Part shown: positions 44,388 to 55,795 of the stretch, piece by piece
How positions within the stretch are numbered: position 1 is the first letter of the stretch
Layout of the letters: every line of letters starts with the position of its first letter
Source of the DNA: Micromonospora sp. WMMD1128
Lineage (GTDB): Bacteria; Actinomycetota; Actinomycetes; Mycobacteriales; Micromonosporaceae
Direction of reading: 5' to 3'
Assembly (NCBI RefSeq): GCF_027497235.1
Contig: NZ_CP114902.1
Location: forward strand, 1,997,501-2,061,500
DNA length: 64,000 nucleotides
Made by a program: the position numbers and the translations under genes
Notes under the pieces: model-generated
The model's input: only the letters and a program-made list of their open reading frames with translations
Database searches by the model: none
What the model was told of the DNA's origin: nothing

Positions 44388-46067
44388 TCACTTCGTGCTC
44401 CGCCGCTGCCCGCCGGGGTGGACCCGACGGTGCAGCACGCCGTCGGCCCAGACCAGCTCGACGCCGCCCCACCGCAGCGCGGCCTCCACCGTGTCCAGCA
44501 CGCCGGGCGCCACGTCGACCTCGCCGAGGACGGCCAGCACCGGTACGTCGCTCCACGTGCGGTACTCGCGCAGGATCGTCCGCAGGACGGCGTCGTCGTC
44601 GGCCGCGCTCACCCGGGCCGTGCCGTCGGCGCGGGTGACGACCGGCAACCGGGAGCGCCAGCCGGGCACGACCTGCTTGTCGTACCCGGCGTGCGGGTCG
44701 GCGGCGTCGGGCCGGAACACGGTCGCGGCCCGGTCCCGCAGGCACAACGCGGCGGCGCGCCGGTACGCCGGACGGTCGGCGAGCCGGTTGAGCAGATCGC
44801 GCGTGGCCGGCGCGGTGGCCGGCGCGAGGATCGCCCGGGAACCGACCGGGCCGGGACCGGCGTAGAGCCGGCCGCGCAGCACCACGGCGGGCTGGCCGGT
44901 GCGGTGGATCAGCCGGGCCAGCTCCTCCGGGCGGCACGGCGCGGTGGACCAACCCGGCGGCACGTGCGGCGTGCGTCCGGGCAGGGGCCCGAGCCGCAGG
45001 TCCCACGGCAACCAGCGCAGCCCGTCACCGAGGCCCAGCGCGGCCGCGCCGACCGCGCCGGCGGCGCCGTCCGGGTACGGCGGCACCCACATCCGCCGGA
45101 CCAGCGGGTGCTCCCGCAGGGCGGCGGTCAGCGCCGGCGAGCCGGCGGCGCTGCCGGTGAAGCAGAGGTCGACCGGGCCGTCGCCGGCCAGCAGGTCGGC
45201 CAGTCGTTCGGCGAGCAGGCCGCCGAGGAAGCGCTGGAGGCCGGCGGCCAGGTCGGCCGCGTCGACGCCGTGGGCGTCGGCGGCCCGGCGCAGGTCGGTC
45301 AGGAACTCGGTGGTGTGCCACACCGACGGCTCGACGGACCGCCCGCGGCCGAGAACGCTCGCGCGGTACTCCTTGGCCGCCGCGGTGTCCGCCTCGAAGT
45401 GCTCGTCCACGAGCCTGCCGACGAGCGAGGTCACCTCGGTGCGTACCGTCCCCGACCCGGCCAGGTCGGCAAGCGCCGCGCCGGCCGCGCCGGGTGCCGG
45501 CTCGCGGCCCTGGCCGGCGGGTCCGAGCATCCGCGCGGCCAGGTCCAGGACCATGCCGGTGATGGGGAACAGCTCACCCCGCGACTCGCTGCGCCCCCGC
45601 CCGTCGACCCGGGCGAGGCGCGGGAAGCTGTCCGTGTCCCACACCAGCACCGTCGCGCCGGCGCCGTCGCGGGCGAACGGGCTGGTGCAGTACGCGGCGG
45701 CGACGTGCCCGGCGAGGTGGGCGTAGCTGACGTAGGGGACGGCCGTGCCGCCCACCGTCAGCGTGCCCTCGGCCACCACCGGCGGATGGGTGTCCAGGTG
45801 CCCGGCGACGGCCAGCTCCACGGGCGCGTCCGCCGGCCCCAGCCGGAGCCGGCCGTCGGTGGTGCCGGGCCCGCCGTCGACCACCCAGACGTCGACGGCG
45901 TCGACCGTGCGCCGGATTGCGTCGAGCGTTTCCGTGACCCGGTCGACGGTGGCCTCGACGGACGCTTCCGCATCGACTTCCGACAATGTCGAGGCGAATT
46001 CGATCCGGCCGTTGCGAATCAGCGCGAGACCACCTCTGCCGGTCAACTTGAGCCCTGCGACGATCAC
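44388..46067 (-). CDS. NodU/CmcH/TobZ-family O-carbamoyltransferase
   Basis: 559 residues, family length. The N-terminal Kae1-like domain has YAHLAGHVAAAYCTSPF (metal-binding HxxxH) and VLVWDTDSF (Asp). The C-terminal YrdC-like domain contains LYAGPGPVGSRAILAP, aligned with the family motif FGPRALGxRSILA. The Arg of GPRAL is replaced (GPGPV), an unusual change at a ligand-contact site. The family transfers carbamoyl from carbamoyl phosphate via a carbamoyl-adenylate to a hydroxyl, often on a sugar. First gene of the leftward tailoring operon, read from the 46.07-46.49 kb divergent promoter region. Confidence 0.86.
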   Translation of the reverse strand: MIVAGLKLTGRGGLALIRNGRIEFASTLSEVDAEASVEATVDRVTETLDAIRRTVDAVDVWVVDGGPGTTDGRLRLGPADAPVELAVAGHLDTHPPVVAEGTLTVGGTAVPYVSYAHLAGHVAAAYCTSPFARDGAGATVLVWDTDSFPRLARVDGRGRSESRGELFPITGMVLDLAARMLGPAGQGREPAPGAAGAALADLAGSGTVRTEVTSLVGRLVDEHFEADTAAAKEYRASVLGRGRSVEPSVWHTTEFLTDLRRAADAHGVDAADLAAGLQRFLGGLLAERLADLLAGDGPVDLCFTGSAAGSPALTAALREHPLVRRMWVPPYPDGAAGAVGAAALGLGDGLRWLPWDLRLGPLPGRTPHVPPGWSTAPCRPEELARLIHRTGQPAVVLRGRLYAGPGPVGSRAILAPATAPATRDLLNRLADRPAYRRAAALCLRDRAATVFRPDAADPHAGYDKQVVPGWRSRLPVVTRADGTARVSAADDDAVLRTILREYRTWSDVPVLAVLGEVDVAPGVLDTVEAALRWGGVELVWADGVLHRRVHPGGQRRSTK

Positions 46068-46485
46068 GACTGTTCCTCCCGTCGGCGTTCGGCCGAGATG
46101 TGTCCTCCAGTTGGCGAGCCGACGGGGCGAGACGTCGACGCCGACGTCGCGTGGGCGTCCGGCGAGCGGCCCGGGGAGGTGCCCGAAGCTAACGAGCGGG
46201 CCGTCCGCCGGTCAACGACGGCCGGGCGGGAAAGGCGCCGCCCGGCGGGCGAACGTCTCGCTGGCGGGACATCCCCGGTGGCCGTCCCGACGTGGCCCGA
46301 GCAGCGACGCGCGTCGGTCCGCTCTTCTGCCGGACGTCGATGTCGGGGCACACTCCCATTCGTGCGGTAGCGTCGCGCCGGATCGCTTCCAGGTGTCGTG
46401 ATGTGCCGGCACGTATCTGGTTCTCTCATCACGCCGCGGCCTCTCGCGCCGCATTCGACGTCGATCGGTCTAGTCAGGAGTTGTC
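46068..46485. promoter_or_regulatory. divergent promoter region between carbamoyltransferase and sugar C-methyltransferase genes
   Basis: 418 bp without a gene. It contains a hairpin with 9-bp arms gccgggcgg/ccgcccggc (46221-46246) and, directly after it, the 16-bp element shared with 35937-35952. A good AGGAG ribosome site (46476-46480) precedes the C-methyltransferase start. No clear -35/-10 pair. Confidence 0.55.
46255..46270. promoter_or_regulatory. shared 16-bp element, copy 2
   Basis: gtctcgctggcgggac, identical to 35937-35952, 9 bp after a gccgggcgg/ccgcccggc inverted repeat. Probable regulator-binding site. Confidence 0.4.
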
Positions 46486-49324
<2,839 letters not shown>

Positions 49325-49350
49325 TCTCCGATCGCAGCGGAGGGCCACCG

Positions 49351-49875
49351 ATGACCACCCTTTCGTCCGACGACGTGTCGGCGGCGCAGCCCGGCCACCC
49401 GGGCCCGCCGCACGGGTTCCGCACCTTCATGCGCGGCTACGTCACCGGCGTCGCGGTCGTCACCTCGACCGGCGCCGACGACCAGCCGCACGGGCTGACC
49501 TGCAACTCGTTGGCCAGCGTGACGATGGACCCGCCCACGCTGCTGGTCTGCCTCGACACGTGCAGCGGCACCCTGGCGGCCATCCGTGAGCGCGACAGCT
49601 TCATGGTCAACCTGCTGCACGCCGCGGCCCGGCAGACGGCGGAGCTGTTCGCCGCGCCGCGGCCGGACCGCTTCGGCGCGGTGGCGTGGCGGTTGTCGCC
49701 GCGGCGCGCGCTGCCCTGGCTGGCCGAGGACGCGTTCGCCGCCGCCGAGTGCGACGTGGTCGACCTGCGGACCGTCGGCGACCACGTCGTCGTCTTCGGT
49801 CGGGTGGTCGAGGCCACCGGCGGCGAGGGCCGCCCGCTGCTCTACGGCCGCCGCTCCTACCTGGAGGCCCGGTGA
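49351..49875 (+). CDS. flavin reductase supporting the halogenase
   Basis: 174 residues of the flavin reductase-like (FMN-binding split-barrel) family: FRTFMRGYVTGVAVVTSTG, GLTCNSLASVTMDPPTLLVCLD and FMVNLLHAAARQTAELFA. Such NAD(P)H:flavin reductases provide FADH2 to tryptophan halogenases. Placed 26 bp after the halogenase gene with a GGAG ribosome site, and coupled by GTGA to the antiporter gene. Confidence 0.93.
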   Translation: MTTLSSDDVSAAQPGHPGPPHGFRTFMRGYVTGVAVVTSTGADDQPHGLTCNSLASVTMDPPTLLVCLDTCSGTLAAIRERDSFMVNLLHAAARQTAELFAAPRPDRFGAVAWRLSPRRALPWLAEDAFAAAECDVVDLRTVGDHVVVFGRVVEATGGEGRPLLYGRRSYLEAR

Positions 49876-51257
49876 GCGACGGCGCGCAGACCGTCGGGGG
49901 CGGCCGGCGGGGCCGGCTGGTCGTCGCCGCCGGGGCCGCGGTGCTCGCCGGCATCGGGGCGCTGTGGGGCACCGACCTGGTCGACGTCGGGCCGGTCGAC
50001 CCGCTCACCCGGTTCCTGCTCGCCGTCGCCGTGATCCTCGCCGGCTGCCACCTGCTCGGCGAGCTGATGCGCCGGCTGGGGCAGCCCGCGGTGCTCGGCG
50101 AGATCCTCGGCGGCCTGCTGCTCGGCCCGTCGGCGCTGGGTCTGCTCAGCCCCGGCCTGCACCGGTGGCTCTTCCCACCGGACGTGCTTGTCAACCTGGA
50201 CCGGATGGCCCAGCTCGGTCTGGTCGTGTTCATGTTCCTGCTCGGCTGCGAGCTGCGCACCGGCGGGGCGCGGCGACCACGCGCCATCGGCCTGGTGGTG
50301 CTCGGCGGCATGGGCCTGCCGGTCGTCGCGGGCTTCGGCCTGGCCCTCGCGGCCGAGCCGGTGCTGCGCGGTGCCGGCGCGCCGGTGCCGGCGTACGCGC
50401 TCTTCCTCGGCCTCGCGCTCGCCGTCACCGCGCTGCCCGTACTGGCCCGCATCCTGGTCGACCTGCGACTGGACCGCAGCCGCACCGGAGCGCTGGCCCT
50501 GTCGGCGGCGGCGGCCGGCGACGGCGTCGCCTGGCTGGCGCTGACGGTGATCCTCGCGGCGGCGACCTCCGGGGCCGACGTGCGCTCGGTGACCGGGGCG
50601 GCGGTCCACCTCGCCCTGGTGCTCGTGCTCTTCCTCTGCCTGCGGCCGGTGCTGGCGGCGATCGTGCGGCGCGCCGGCTCCGAGCGGATGCTCGTCGTCG
50701 TCCTGGTCGTCGGCGCCATCGCGTTCGCGGCGCTGACCCAGCTGGTCGGCCTGCACCCGTTCGTCGGCGCCTTCCTCTTCGGCGTCGCGGTGCCGCGTCG
50801 GTCGCCGGTGGTGGAGCGGATCAACCACCAGCTCCAGGGCTTCACCCTGACGATCCTGCTGCCCCTGTTCTTCGCCGGGGTCGGCCTGGCCGCCTCGGTG
50901 GGCCTGCTCGGCGGCGACCCCGGCCACTGGCTGCTCTTCCTCGGCGTGCTCGCGGTCGCGACGGTGACGAAGGTGGCCGGCGCCGGCGGCGGCGCCCGGC
51001 TCGCCGGCCTGCCGGCACGCGACGCGGTACGGGTCGGCGTGCTGATGAACTGCCGGGGCGTCACCGAGCTGGTCGTCGCCAGCATCGGCCTGCGCTCCGG
51101 CCTGGTCAACGAGCTCGGCTTCACCATCCTGGTGCTCACCGCCGTGGTGACCACCGCGATGACGGCGCCGCTGGTCCGCGCGCTGGCCCGCGACGACGCC
51201 GCGTCGGCCGATCCGGCCGCCCTCTCTGACCGACTCCACGAACGGACAAGTCGATGA
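49872..51257 (+). CDS. CPA2-family cation/proton antiporter
   Basis: 461 residues with about 12 hydrophobic segments. Characteristic stretches are LGQPAVLGEILGGLLLGPSALGLL near residue 70, an ion-site-like AAAGDGVAWLALTVILAA, and MNCRGVTELVVASIGL near the end. Antiporters of this family occur in glycopeptide clusters (vancomycin, balhimycin relatives). Their role there is unproven; export or pH/ion homeostasis during production has been suggested. No ABC exporter gene is present in the window, so this is the only transport candidate. GTG start; overlaps both neighbours by 4 nt. Confidence 0.88.
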   Translation: MSDGAQTVGGGRRGRLVVAAGAAVLAGIGALWGTDLVDVGPVDPLTRFLLAVAVILAGCHLLGELMRRLGQPAVLGEILGGLLLGPSALGLLSPGLHRWLFPPDVLVNLDRMAQLGLVVFMFLLGCELRTGGARRPRAIGLVVLGGMGLPVVAGFGLALAAEPVLRGAGAPVPAYALFLGLALAVTALPVLARILVDLRLDRSRTGALALSAAAAGDGVAWLALTVILAAATSGADVRSVTGAAVHLALVLVLFLCLRPVLAAIVRRAGSERMLVVVLVVGAIAFAALTQLVGLHPFVGAFLFGVAVPRRSPVVERINHQLQGFTLTILLPLFFAGVGLAASVGLLGGDPGHWLLFLGVLAVATVTKVAGAGGGARLAGLPARDAVRVGVLMNCRGVTELVVASIGLRSGLVNELGFTILVLTAVVTTAMTAPLVRALARDDAASADPAALSDRLHERTSR

Positions 51258-52126
51258 ATGGAATAGTGCTCGCCGGCGGGAGCGGAACCCGGCTCTACCC
51301 GCTCACCCTGGCGACGTCCAAGCAACTGCTCGCGGTCTACGACAAGCCGATGGTCTACTACCCGATGTCGGTGCTGATGCTGGCCGGCATCCGCGACATC
51401 CTGATCATCTCCAACCCGCCCAGCATCCCGGCGCTGCGGGCGTTGTTCGGCGACGGCTCGCACCTGGGCCTGCACATCACCTACGCCGAGCAGCAGGAGC
51501 CGCGGGGCATCGCCGAGGCGTTCCTGATCGGCGCCGACCACATCGCCGGCGAGCCGTGCGCGCTCGTCCTCGGCGACAACATCTTCCACGGCGCGGGGTT
51601 CCCGCAGCTGCTGCGCTCCTCACGGGAGGAACTGGACGGCTGCATGCTGTTCGGCTACCCGGTGTCCGACCCCTACCGCTACGGCATCGGCGAGGTCGAC
51701 GCGTCCGGCGCCCTGGTCTCGATCGAGGAGAAGCCGGCCCACCCGCGGTCGGACAACGCGATCACCGGGCTGTATTTCTACGACTCCGACGTCGTCGAGA
51801 TCGCCCGCGAGCTGGTGCCCTCGCCCCGGGGCGAGCTGGAGATCACCGACGTCAACCTGGCCTACCTCAAGCAGGGCCGGGCCCGGCTGCAACGCCTCGG
51901 GCGCGGCTTCACCTGGCTGGACGCCGGCACGCACGACTCGATGCTCGCCGCCAGCCAGTACGTGCAGGTGATCGAGAAGCGCCAGGGCGTGCGGGTGGCG
52001 TGCCTGGAGGAGATCGCCCTGCGGATGGGCTACATCGACGCGGAGGCGTGCCACCGGCTCGGGGTGGAGGCCCGCAACTCCGACTACGGGCGGTACCTGC
52101 TGGAGCTCGCGGAGACGGTCGGATGA
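51254..52126 (+). CDS. rmlA: glucose-1-phosphate thymidylyltransferase
   Basis: 290 residues. Nucleotide-binding signature LAGGSGTRLYPLT at residues 6-18, KQLLAVYDKPMVYYPMS, LVLGDNIFHG, and the sugar-binding EEKPAHPRSDNAITGLYFYD with ITDVNLAYL. It makes dTDP-glucose, the first step of the deoxysugar route completed by the RmlB-type enzyme at 9033-10049. ATGA overlap with the antiporter gene before it and with a 22-codon ORF after it. Confidence 0.96.
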   Translation: MNGIVLAGGSGTRLYPLTLATSKQLLAVYDKPMVYYPMSVLMLAGIRDILIISNPPSIPALRALFGDGSHLGLHITYAEQQEPRGIAEAFLIGADHIAGEPCALVLGDNIFHGAGFPQLLRSSREELDGCMLFGYPVSDPYRYGIGEVDASGALVSIEEKPAHPRSDNAITGLYFYDSDVVEIARELVPSPRGELEITDVNLAYLKQGRARLQRLGRGFTWLDAGTHDSMLAASQYVQVIEKRQGVRVACLEEIALRMGYIDAEACHRLGVEARNSDYGRYLLELAETVG

Positions 52127-52188
52127 GCGGCGTGCCACGCGCGGCGGTGTTCCGGTACGCCCCCGGCCGGACGCGGGCCGGCCGATGA
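52123..52188 (+). CDS. tiny ORF (21 residues) bridging RmlA and ligase genes
   Basis: It begins in an ATGA overlapping the RmlA stop and ends in an ATGA overlapping the ligase start. The product would be MSGVPRAAVFRYAPGRTRAG plus a final Arg; there is no recognisable domain. It may serve only to carry ribosomes across the 58-bp gap (translational coupling), or it may be chance. Codon choice is G/C-rich like the neighbours. Confidence 0.3.
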   Translation: MSGVPRAAVFRYAPGRTRAGR

Positions 52189-53309
52189 GCTACGTCGACG
52201 TCGCGCCGGCGAGCCTGCTGGCCCGGGGCCCGGCGGACCGCGAGGTGACCGAGGGGGCCTGGCGGGTCCGGTGGGACCGCGTGGCCGGCGACCCGGCGGA
52301 GCTGGTGCGCGGCCACATGACGCCGGACCTCGACTTCCACACCTCCGGCAGCACCGGGGAGAGCCTCTGCTGGCGGCGTGGCCGCGAGGCGGCCTGGCGG
52401 GAGGCGGGCCTGCTCGCCGACCTGGTCGCCGAGGACCGGCCCGGCGCGGTGGTGTCGTTCGTGCCACCGGTGCACATCTACGGCGCGCTGGCCACGTTGT
52501 TGCTGCCGGCCCGCCTCGGCGCGCCGGTCTGGTACCGCAAGTCGTTCTTCGGGCCGATGCCCGAGGTGGAGTCGTCGCGGGTGCTCGTGGTCGCCACGCC
52601 GTGGATCTTCACCCTGCTGTTGCAGCACCTCGACTGGGTGCGCCGCTTCGAGCGGGTGACCGTGCTGCACAGCAGCGCCATGCTGCCGGACACCGCCGGT
52701 CAGCTCCGGGCCGAGGTGGGCGGGGACCGGCTGGGCGTGGTGGAGATCCTCGGCTCGACCGAGACCGGCGGGATCGCCACCCGCCGGTGGGCCACCGGCG
52801 CGCCCGGCCCGTGGACGCTCTTCCCGGACGTCACGTTCGCGGACCGACCCGAGGGCGCCGGGTCGGGGGAGGACAGCCCGCTCGTCGTACGCAGCCCGCG
52901 CCTGGCGTACCGGCCGGGTGCGGCGCCGCCCCGGCAGGCCAGCACCGGCGACCTGGTCCGGCGCCGCGACGAGCGGACCTTCGACCTGGTCGGCCGCAGC
53001 AGCCGGCTGGTGAAGGTGAACGGCCGCCGGGTCAACCTCGACGACCGGGAACGGGTGCTGCGCGCCGCGATCGACTGCGCCGACCTGGCGCTCGTGCCGG
53101 TGGCCGACCCGGTGATCGGCGAGCACGTCGACCTGCTGGTCGTCGCGCCCGGGCGGACGCTCGCCGACCTCGACCTCGCCGCCGGGTTCGCCGCCATGGG
53201 GATGCGTCCCCGCAAGGTTCATCTGGTGCCCGGGATCGACCGGTCCGAGACCGGCAAGCTGCGGTACCGCCAGCCGACAATCACCGCCGACGCGGAGGTA
53301 GCGACGTGA
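52185..53309 (+). CDS. short acyl/aryl-AMP ligase
   Basis: 374 residues, shorter than usual adenylate-forming enzymes (about 450-550). The cores are present: P-loop TSGSTGESLCWRR near residue 43, ILGSTETGG near 188, TGDLVRRRDERTFDLVGRSS with KVNGRRVNLDD, and a C-terminal lysine motif RSETGKLRYRQ. The N-terminal subdomain is reduced. The compact form resembles AMP-ligases encoded next to ammonia-lyases in aryl polyene clusters. Encoded directly before, and coupled to, the MIO enzyme, so the substrate is probably an aryl acid (coumarate or cinnamate) or a beta-amino acid made by it. The loading partner is unknown; the ACP at 35.3 kb is one option. Confidence 0.78.
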   Translation: MSYVDVAPASLLARGPADREVTEGAWRVRWDRVAGDPAELVRGHMTPDLDFHTSGSTGESLCWRRGREAAWREAGLLADLVAEDRPGAVVSFVPPVHIYGALATLLLPARLGAPVWYRKSFFGPMPEVESSRVLVVATPWIFTLLLQHLDWVRRFERVTVLHSSAMLPDTAGQLRAEVGGDRLGVVEILGSTETGGIATRRWATGAPGPWTLFPDVTFADRPEGAGSGEDSPLVVRSPRLAYRPGAAPPRQASTGDLVRRRDERTFDLVGRSSRLVKVNGRRVNLDDRERVLRAAIDCADLALVPVADPVIGEHVDLLVVAPGRTLADLDLAAGFAAMGMRPRKVHLVPGIDRSETGKLRYRQPTITADAEVAT

Positions 53310-54871
53310 CCATGATCGCCCACAGTTCGACAAGCGCCGCCTTGGAAGGCGACCACGGCGCGCCGATGCCCGCCGGGGACGGCACGGCGTACCTGGCGGC
53401 GATCACCGGCGCCGCCGACTGGGACGCCACCCTGCCGCCGTGCGACGACGCCGACGTGGCCCGGATGGAGTCCAGCGCCGCCACGATCGACAAGCACCTG
53501 GCCGCCGGAGAGCCGATCTACGGACTCACCCAGGGGTTCGGCCCGCTCGTGCTCTACGCGGCGGAGTCCGAGATGGAGCAGGGCACCTCGCTGATCTCGC
53601 ACCTGGGCACCGGCCAGGGCCAGCCGCTGGCCCCGGAGGTGAGCCGGCTGGTGCTGTGGCTGCGGCTGGCCAGCATGCGCAAGGGATTCTCGGCGGTGTC
53701 GCCGGAGTTCTGGCAGCGTATCGCCGACCTGTGGAACGCCGGCTTCACGCCGTGCATCCCGCGCGACGGCACGGTGAGCGCGAGCGGCGACCTCCAGCCG
53801 CTGGCCCACGCGGCGCTCGCCTGCACCGGTCACGGCGAGGCGTGGGTGCGGGAGCGCGGCGACTGGGTGGTCCGGCCGGCCGCCGAGGCGCTTGCCGCGA
53901 TCGGCGCCGAGCCGGTGCGGTGGCCGGTGCGCGAGGCGCTCGCGTTCGTCAACGGCACCGGCGTCGGCCTGGCCCTGTCCATCCTCAACCACCGCTCGGC
54001 GCTGCAACTGGTGCGGGCGGTGGCGGCGCTGTCGGCCCGGCTCGCGACCCTGCTGGGCGCGAATCCGGAGCACTACGACGACGGGGTGGGGTTCGCCCGC
54101 GGGCAGGCCGGGCAGATCACCGTGGCCCGCTGGATCACCGGGGCCATGCCGGCGGACGCCCGCCGCGACCCGAGCCGGCCACTTCAGGAGCCGTACAGCC
54201 TGCGCTGCGCGCCGCAGGTGCTCGGCGCGGTCCTGGACCAGGTGTCCGGCGCCGCGGACCTGCTCGCCCGGGAGGCGCGTGGCTGCACCGACAACCCGAT
54301 CACGGTGCAGGGGCGGGTGCTGCACGCGGGCAACTTCCACGCCATGCCGGTGGGCTTCGCCTCCGACCAGCTCGGGCTCGCCGTGCACATGGCGGCGTAC
54401 CTGGCGGAGCGGCAACTCGGGCTGATCGTCAACCCGGTCACCAACGGCGACCTGCCGCCGATGCTCACCCCCCGCGCCGGCCGTGGCTGCGGCCTGGCGG
54501 GCGTGCAGATCAGCGCCACCTCGTTCATCTCCCGGATCCGGCAGCTGGTCTATCCGGCGTCGCTGACCACGCTGCCCACCAACGGGTGGAACCAGGACCA
54601 CGTGCCGATGGCGCTCAACGGCGCGAACGGCGTGTCCGAGGCGCTCGACCTGGCCTGGCTGACGGTCGGCTCGCTGGCCCTGGGCGTGGCCCAGCTGACC
54701 GCGATGACGCAGCCGGGCCCCGACGTCGACGGCGTCTGGGCCGAGTTGGCCCGCGTGTCGCCGCCGCTGGCGGAGGACCGGCCGATGGGCCCGGAGGTGC
54801 GCGCGGCCCGCGACCTGATGCGGCGGCACGCGGCGCAACTGCTCGTCGACCGGCCGGAAGGGGCGCGATGA
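53306..54871 (+). CDS. MIO-type aromatic amino-acid ammonia-lyase or aminomutase
   Basis: 521 residues. The autocatalytic MIO tripeptide Ala159-Ser160-Gly161 lies in GTVSASGDLQPLAH. The active-site Tyr is in YGLTQGFGP (Tyr72), and further family blocks are GFASDQLGLAVHM and RIRQLVYPAS. The selectivity pair after ISxx is His99-Leu100 (SHLGTGQG); a His at this place is associated with tyrosine over phenylalanine preference in bacterial lyases. It yields p-coumarate (lyase) or beta-tyrosine (mutase); the sequence alone does not separate the two. GTGA overlap with the ligase gene and ATGA overlap with the methyltransferase gene. Confidence 0.88.
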   Translation: MTMIAHSSTSAALEGDHGAPMPAGDGTAYLAAITGAADWDATLPPCDDADVARMESSAATIDKHLAAGEPIYGLTQGFGPLVLYAAESEMEQGTSLISHLGTGQGQPLAPEVSRLVLWLRLASMRKGFSAVSPEFWQRIADLWNAGFTPCIPRDGTVSASGDLQPLAHAALACTGHGEAWVRERGDWVVRPAAEALAAIGAEPVRWPVREALAFVNGTGVGLALSILNHRSALQLVRAVAALSARLATLLGANPEHYDDGVGFARGQAGQITVARWITGAMPADARRDPSRPLQEPYSLRCAPQVLGAVLDQVSGAADLLAREARGCTDNPITVQGRVLHAGNFHAMPVGFASDQLGLAVHMAAYLAERQLGLIVNPVTNGDLPPMLTPRAGRGCGLAGVQISATSFISRIRQLVYPASLTTLPTNGWNQDHVPMALNGANGVSEALDLAWLTVGSLALGVAQLTAMTQPGPDVDGVWAELARVSPPLAEDRPMGPEVRAARDLMRRHAAQLLVDRPEGAR

Positions 54872-55728
54872 GCACCGACTTCGTGCTGCCGACGCCGGAG
54901 GAGGTCGGCGCGTTCTACGACCGGGCCAACCTGCTCATCACCCGGTTCCAGGGCGGCAACATGCACTACGGCTACTGGACCGGGCCGGACGACGACAGCA
55001 GCTTCGAGGTGGCCGGCCAGCGCCTGACCGACCTGCTCATCGACAAGCTGGCGCCGGGCGCCGGCGACCGGGTGCTCGACGTCGGCTGCGGGCCGGGCAA
55101 GCCCGGGGTGCACCTGGTCCGCCGCACCGGCGCCGACCTGGTCGGCATCTCGGTCAGCACCCGCGACGTCGAGCTGGCCAACGAGCGTGCCCACGCCGAG
55201 GGGGTCGCCGACCGCGCCGTGTTCCAGGTGGCGGACGCCACCGCGCTGCCGTTTCCGCCGGACTCCTTCGACGCGGTGCTGATGCTGGAGTCGATCGTGC
55301 ACATCCCGGACCGGACGCGGGCGTTGACGCAGGCGGCCCGGGTGCTGCGCCCGGGCGGCCGGCTGGCGCTCACCGACTTCGTCCTGCGCGGGGAGATCAT
55401 CGAGCAGGACGAGGAGACCCGCCAGGCGGTGGCGGAGGCGCTGGCCGCGTGGCGGGCCGCGCCCCTGGTGCGGGTCGAGGACTATCCGCGTTTCGTCGCG
55501 GAGGCCGGTCTGGTGCTCGACGAGATCGTCGACATCACCGCGCAGACCATGCGCACCTACCAGCAGACGCACATGGCCATGCACGAGTACGCCAAGACCC
55601 ACGACGACCTGCCCGAGGACCTGGCCCGCCTGGTGGCCGACCCGGTCGACGACGGCTGGGACGTCGAGCCCGACCACGTCAGCGAGGGCGTGGTCGTGGT
55701 GGTGGCGCACCGGCCGGACGCTCTCTGA
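54868..55728 (+). CDS. SAM-dependent methyltransferase (class I, RebM/sterol-MT-like)
   Basis: 286 residues. FQGGNMHYGYW before the SAM site, motif I VLDVGCGPGKPG, ISVSTRDVELANERA, and VLMLESIVHIPDRTRAL. The NMHYGYW-type entry is shared with RebM-like sugar O-methyltransferases and tocopherol/sterol-type methyltransferases. O-methylation of a sugar, or of the coumarate-type aryl group made by the preceding two genes, are the likeliest roles. Last gene of the rightward operon; a strong terminator follows. Confidence 0.85.
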   Translation: MSTDFVLPTPEEVGAFYDRANLLITRFQGGNMHYGYWTGPDDDSSFEVAGQRLTDLLIDKLAPGAGDRVLDVGCGPGKPGVHLVRRTGADLVGISVSTRDVELANERAHAEGVADRAVFQVADATALPFPPDSFDAVLMLESIVHIPDRTRALTQAARVLRPGGRLALTDFVLRGEIIEQDEETRQAVAEALAAWRAAPLVRVEDYPRFVAEAGLVLDEIVDITAQTMRTYQQTHMAMHEYAKTHDDLPEDLARLVADPVDDGWDVEPDHVSEGVVVVVAHRPDAL

Positions 55729-55739
55729 CCGGTCCCACC

Positions 55740-55787
55740 CACGCGACGGGGCGCCCGTGCCGGCCGGCACGGGCGCCCCGTCGCGTG
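55740..55787. terminator. strong bidirectional terminator
   Basis: A perfect 24-bp inverted repeat without spacer sits between the convergent methyltransferase (stop 55728) and glycosyltransferase (stop 55796) genes. Each arm contains gacggggcgcccgtgccgg or its complement. Symmetry and position fit a convergent transcription terminator. Confidence 0.85.
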
Positions 55788-55795
55788 CGGTGCGG

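Noticed and set aside
53306..54871. Histidine ammonia-lyase of primary metabolism
   Set aside because: No hut genes are nearby. It is translationally coupled to an acyl-AMP ligase and a methyltransferase within the cluster, and the selectivity pair reads His-Leu.
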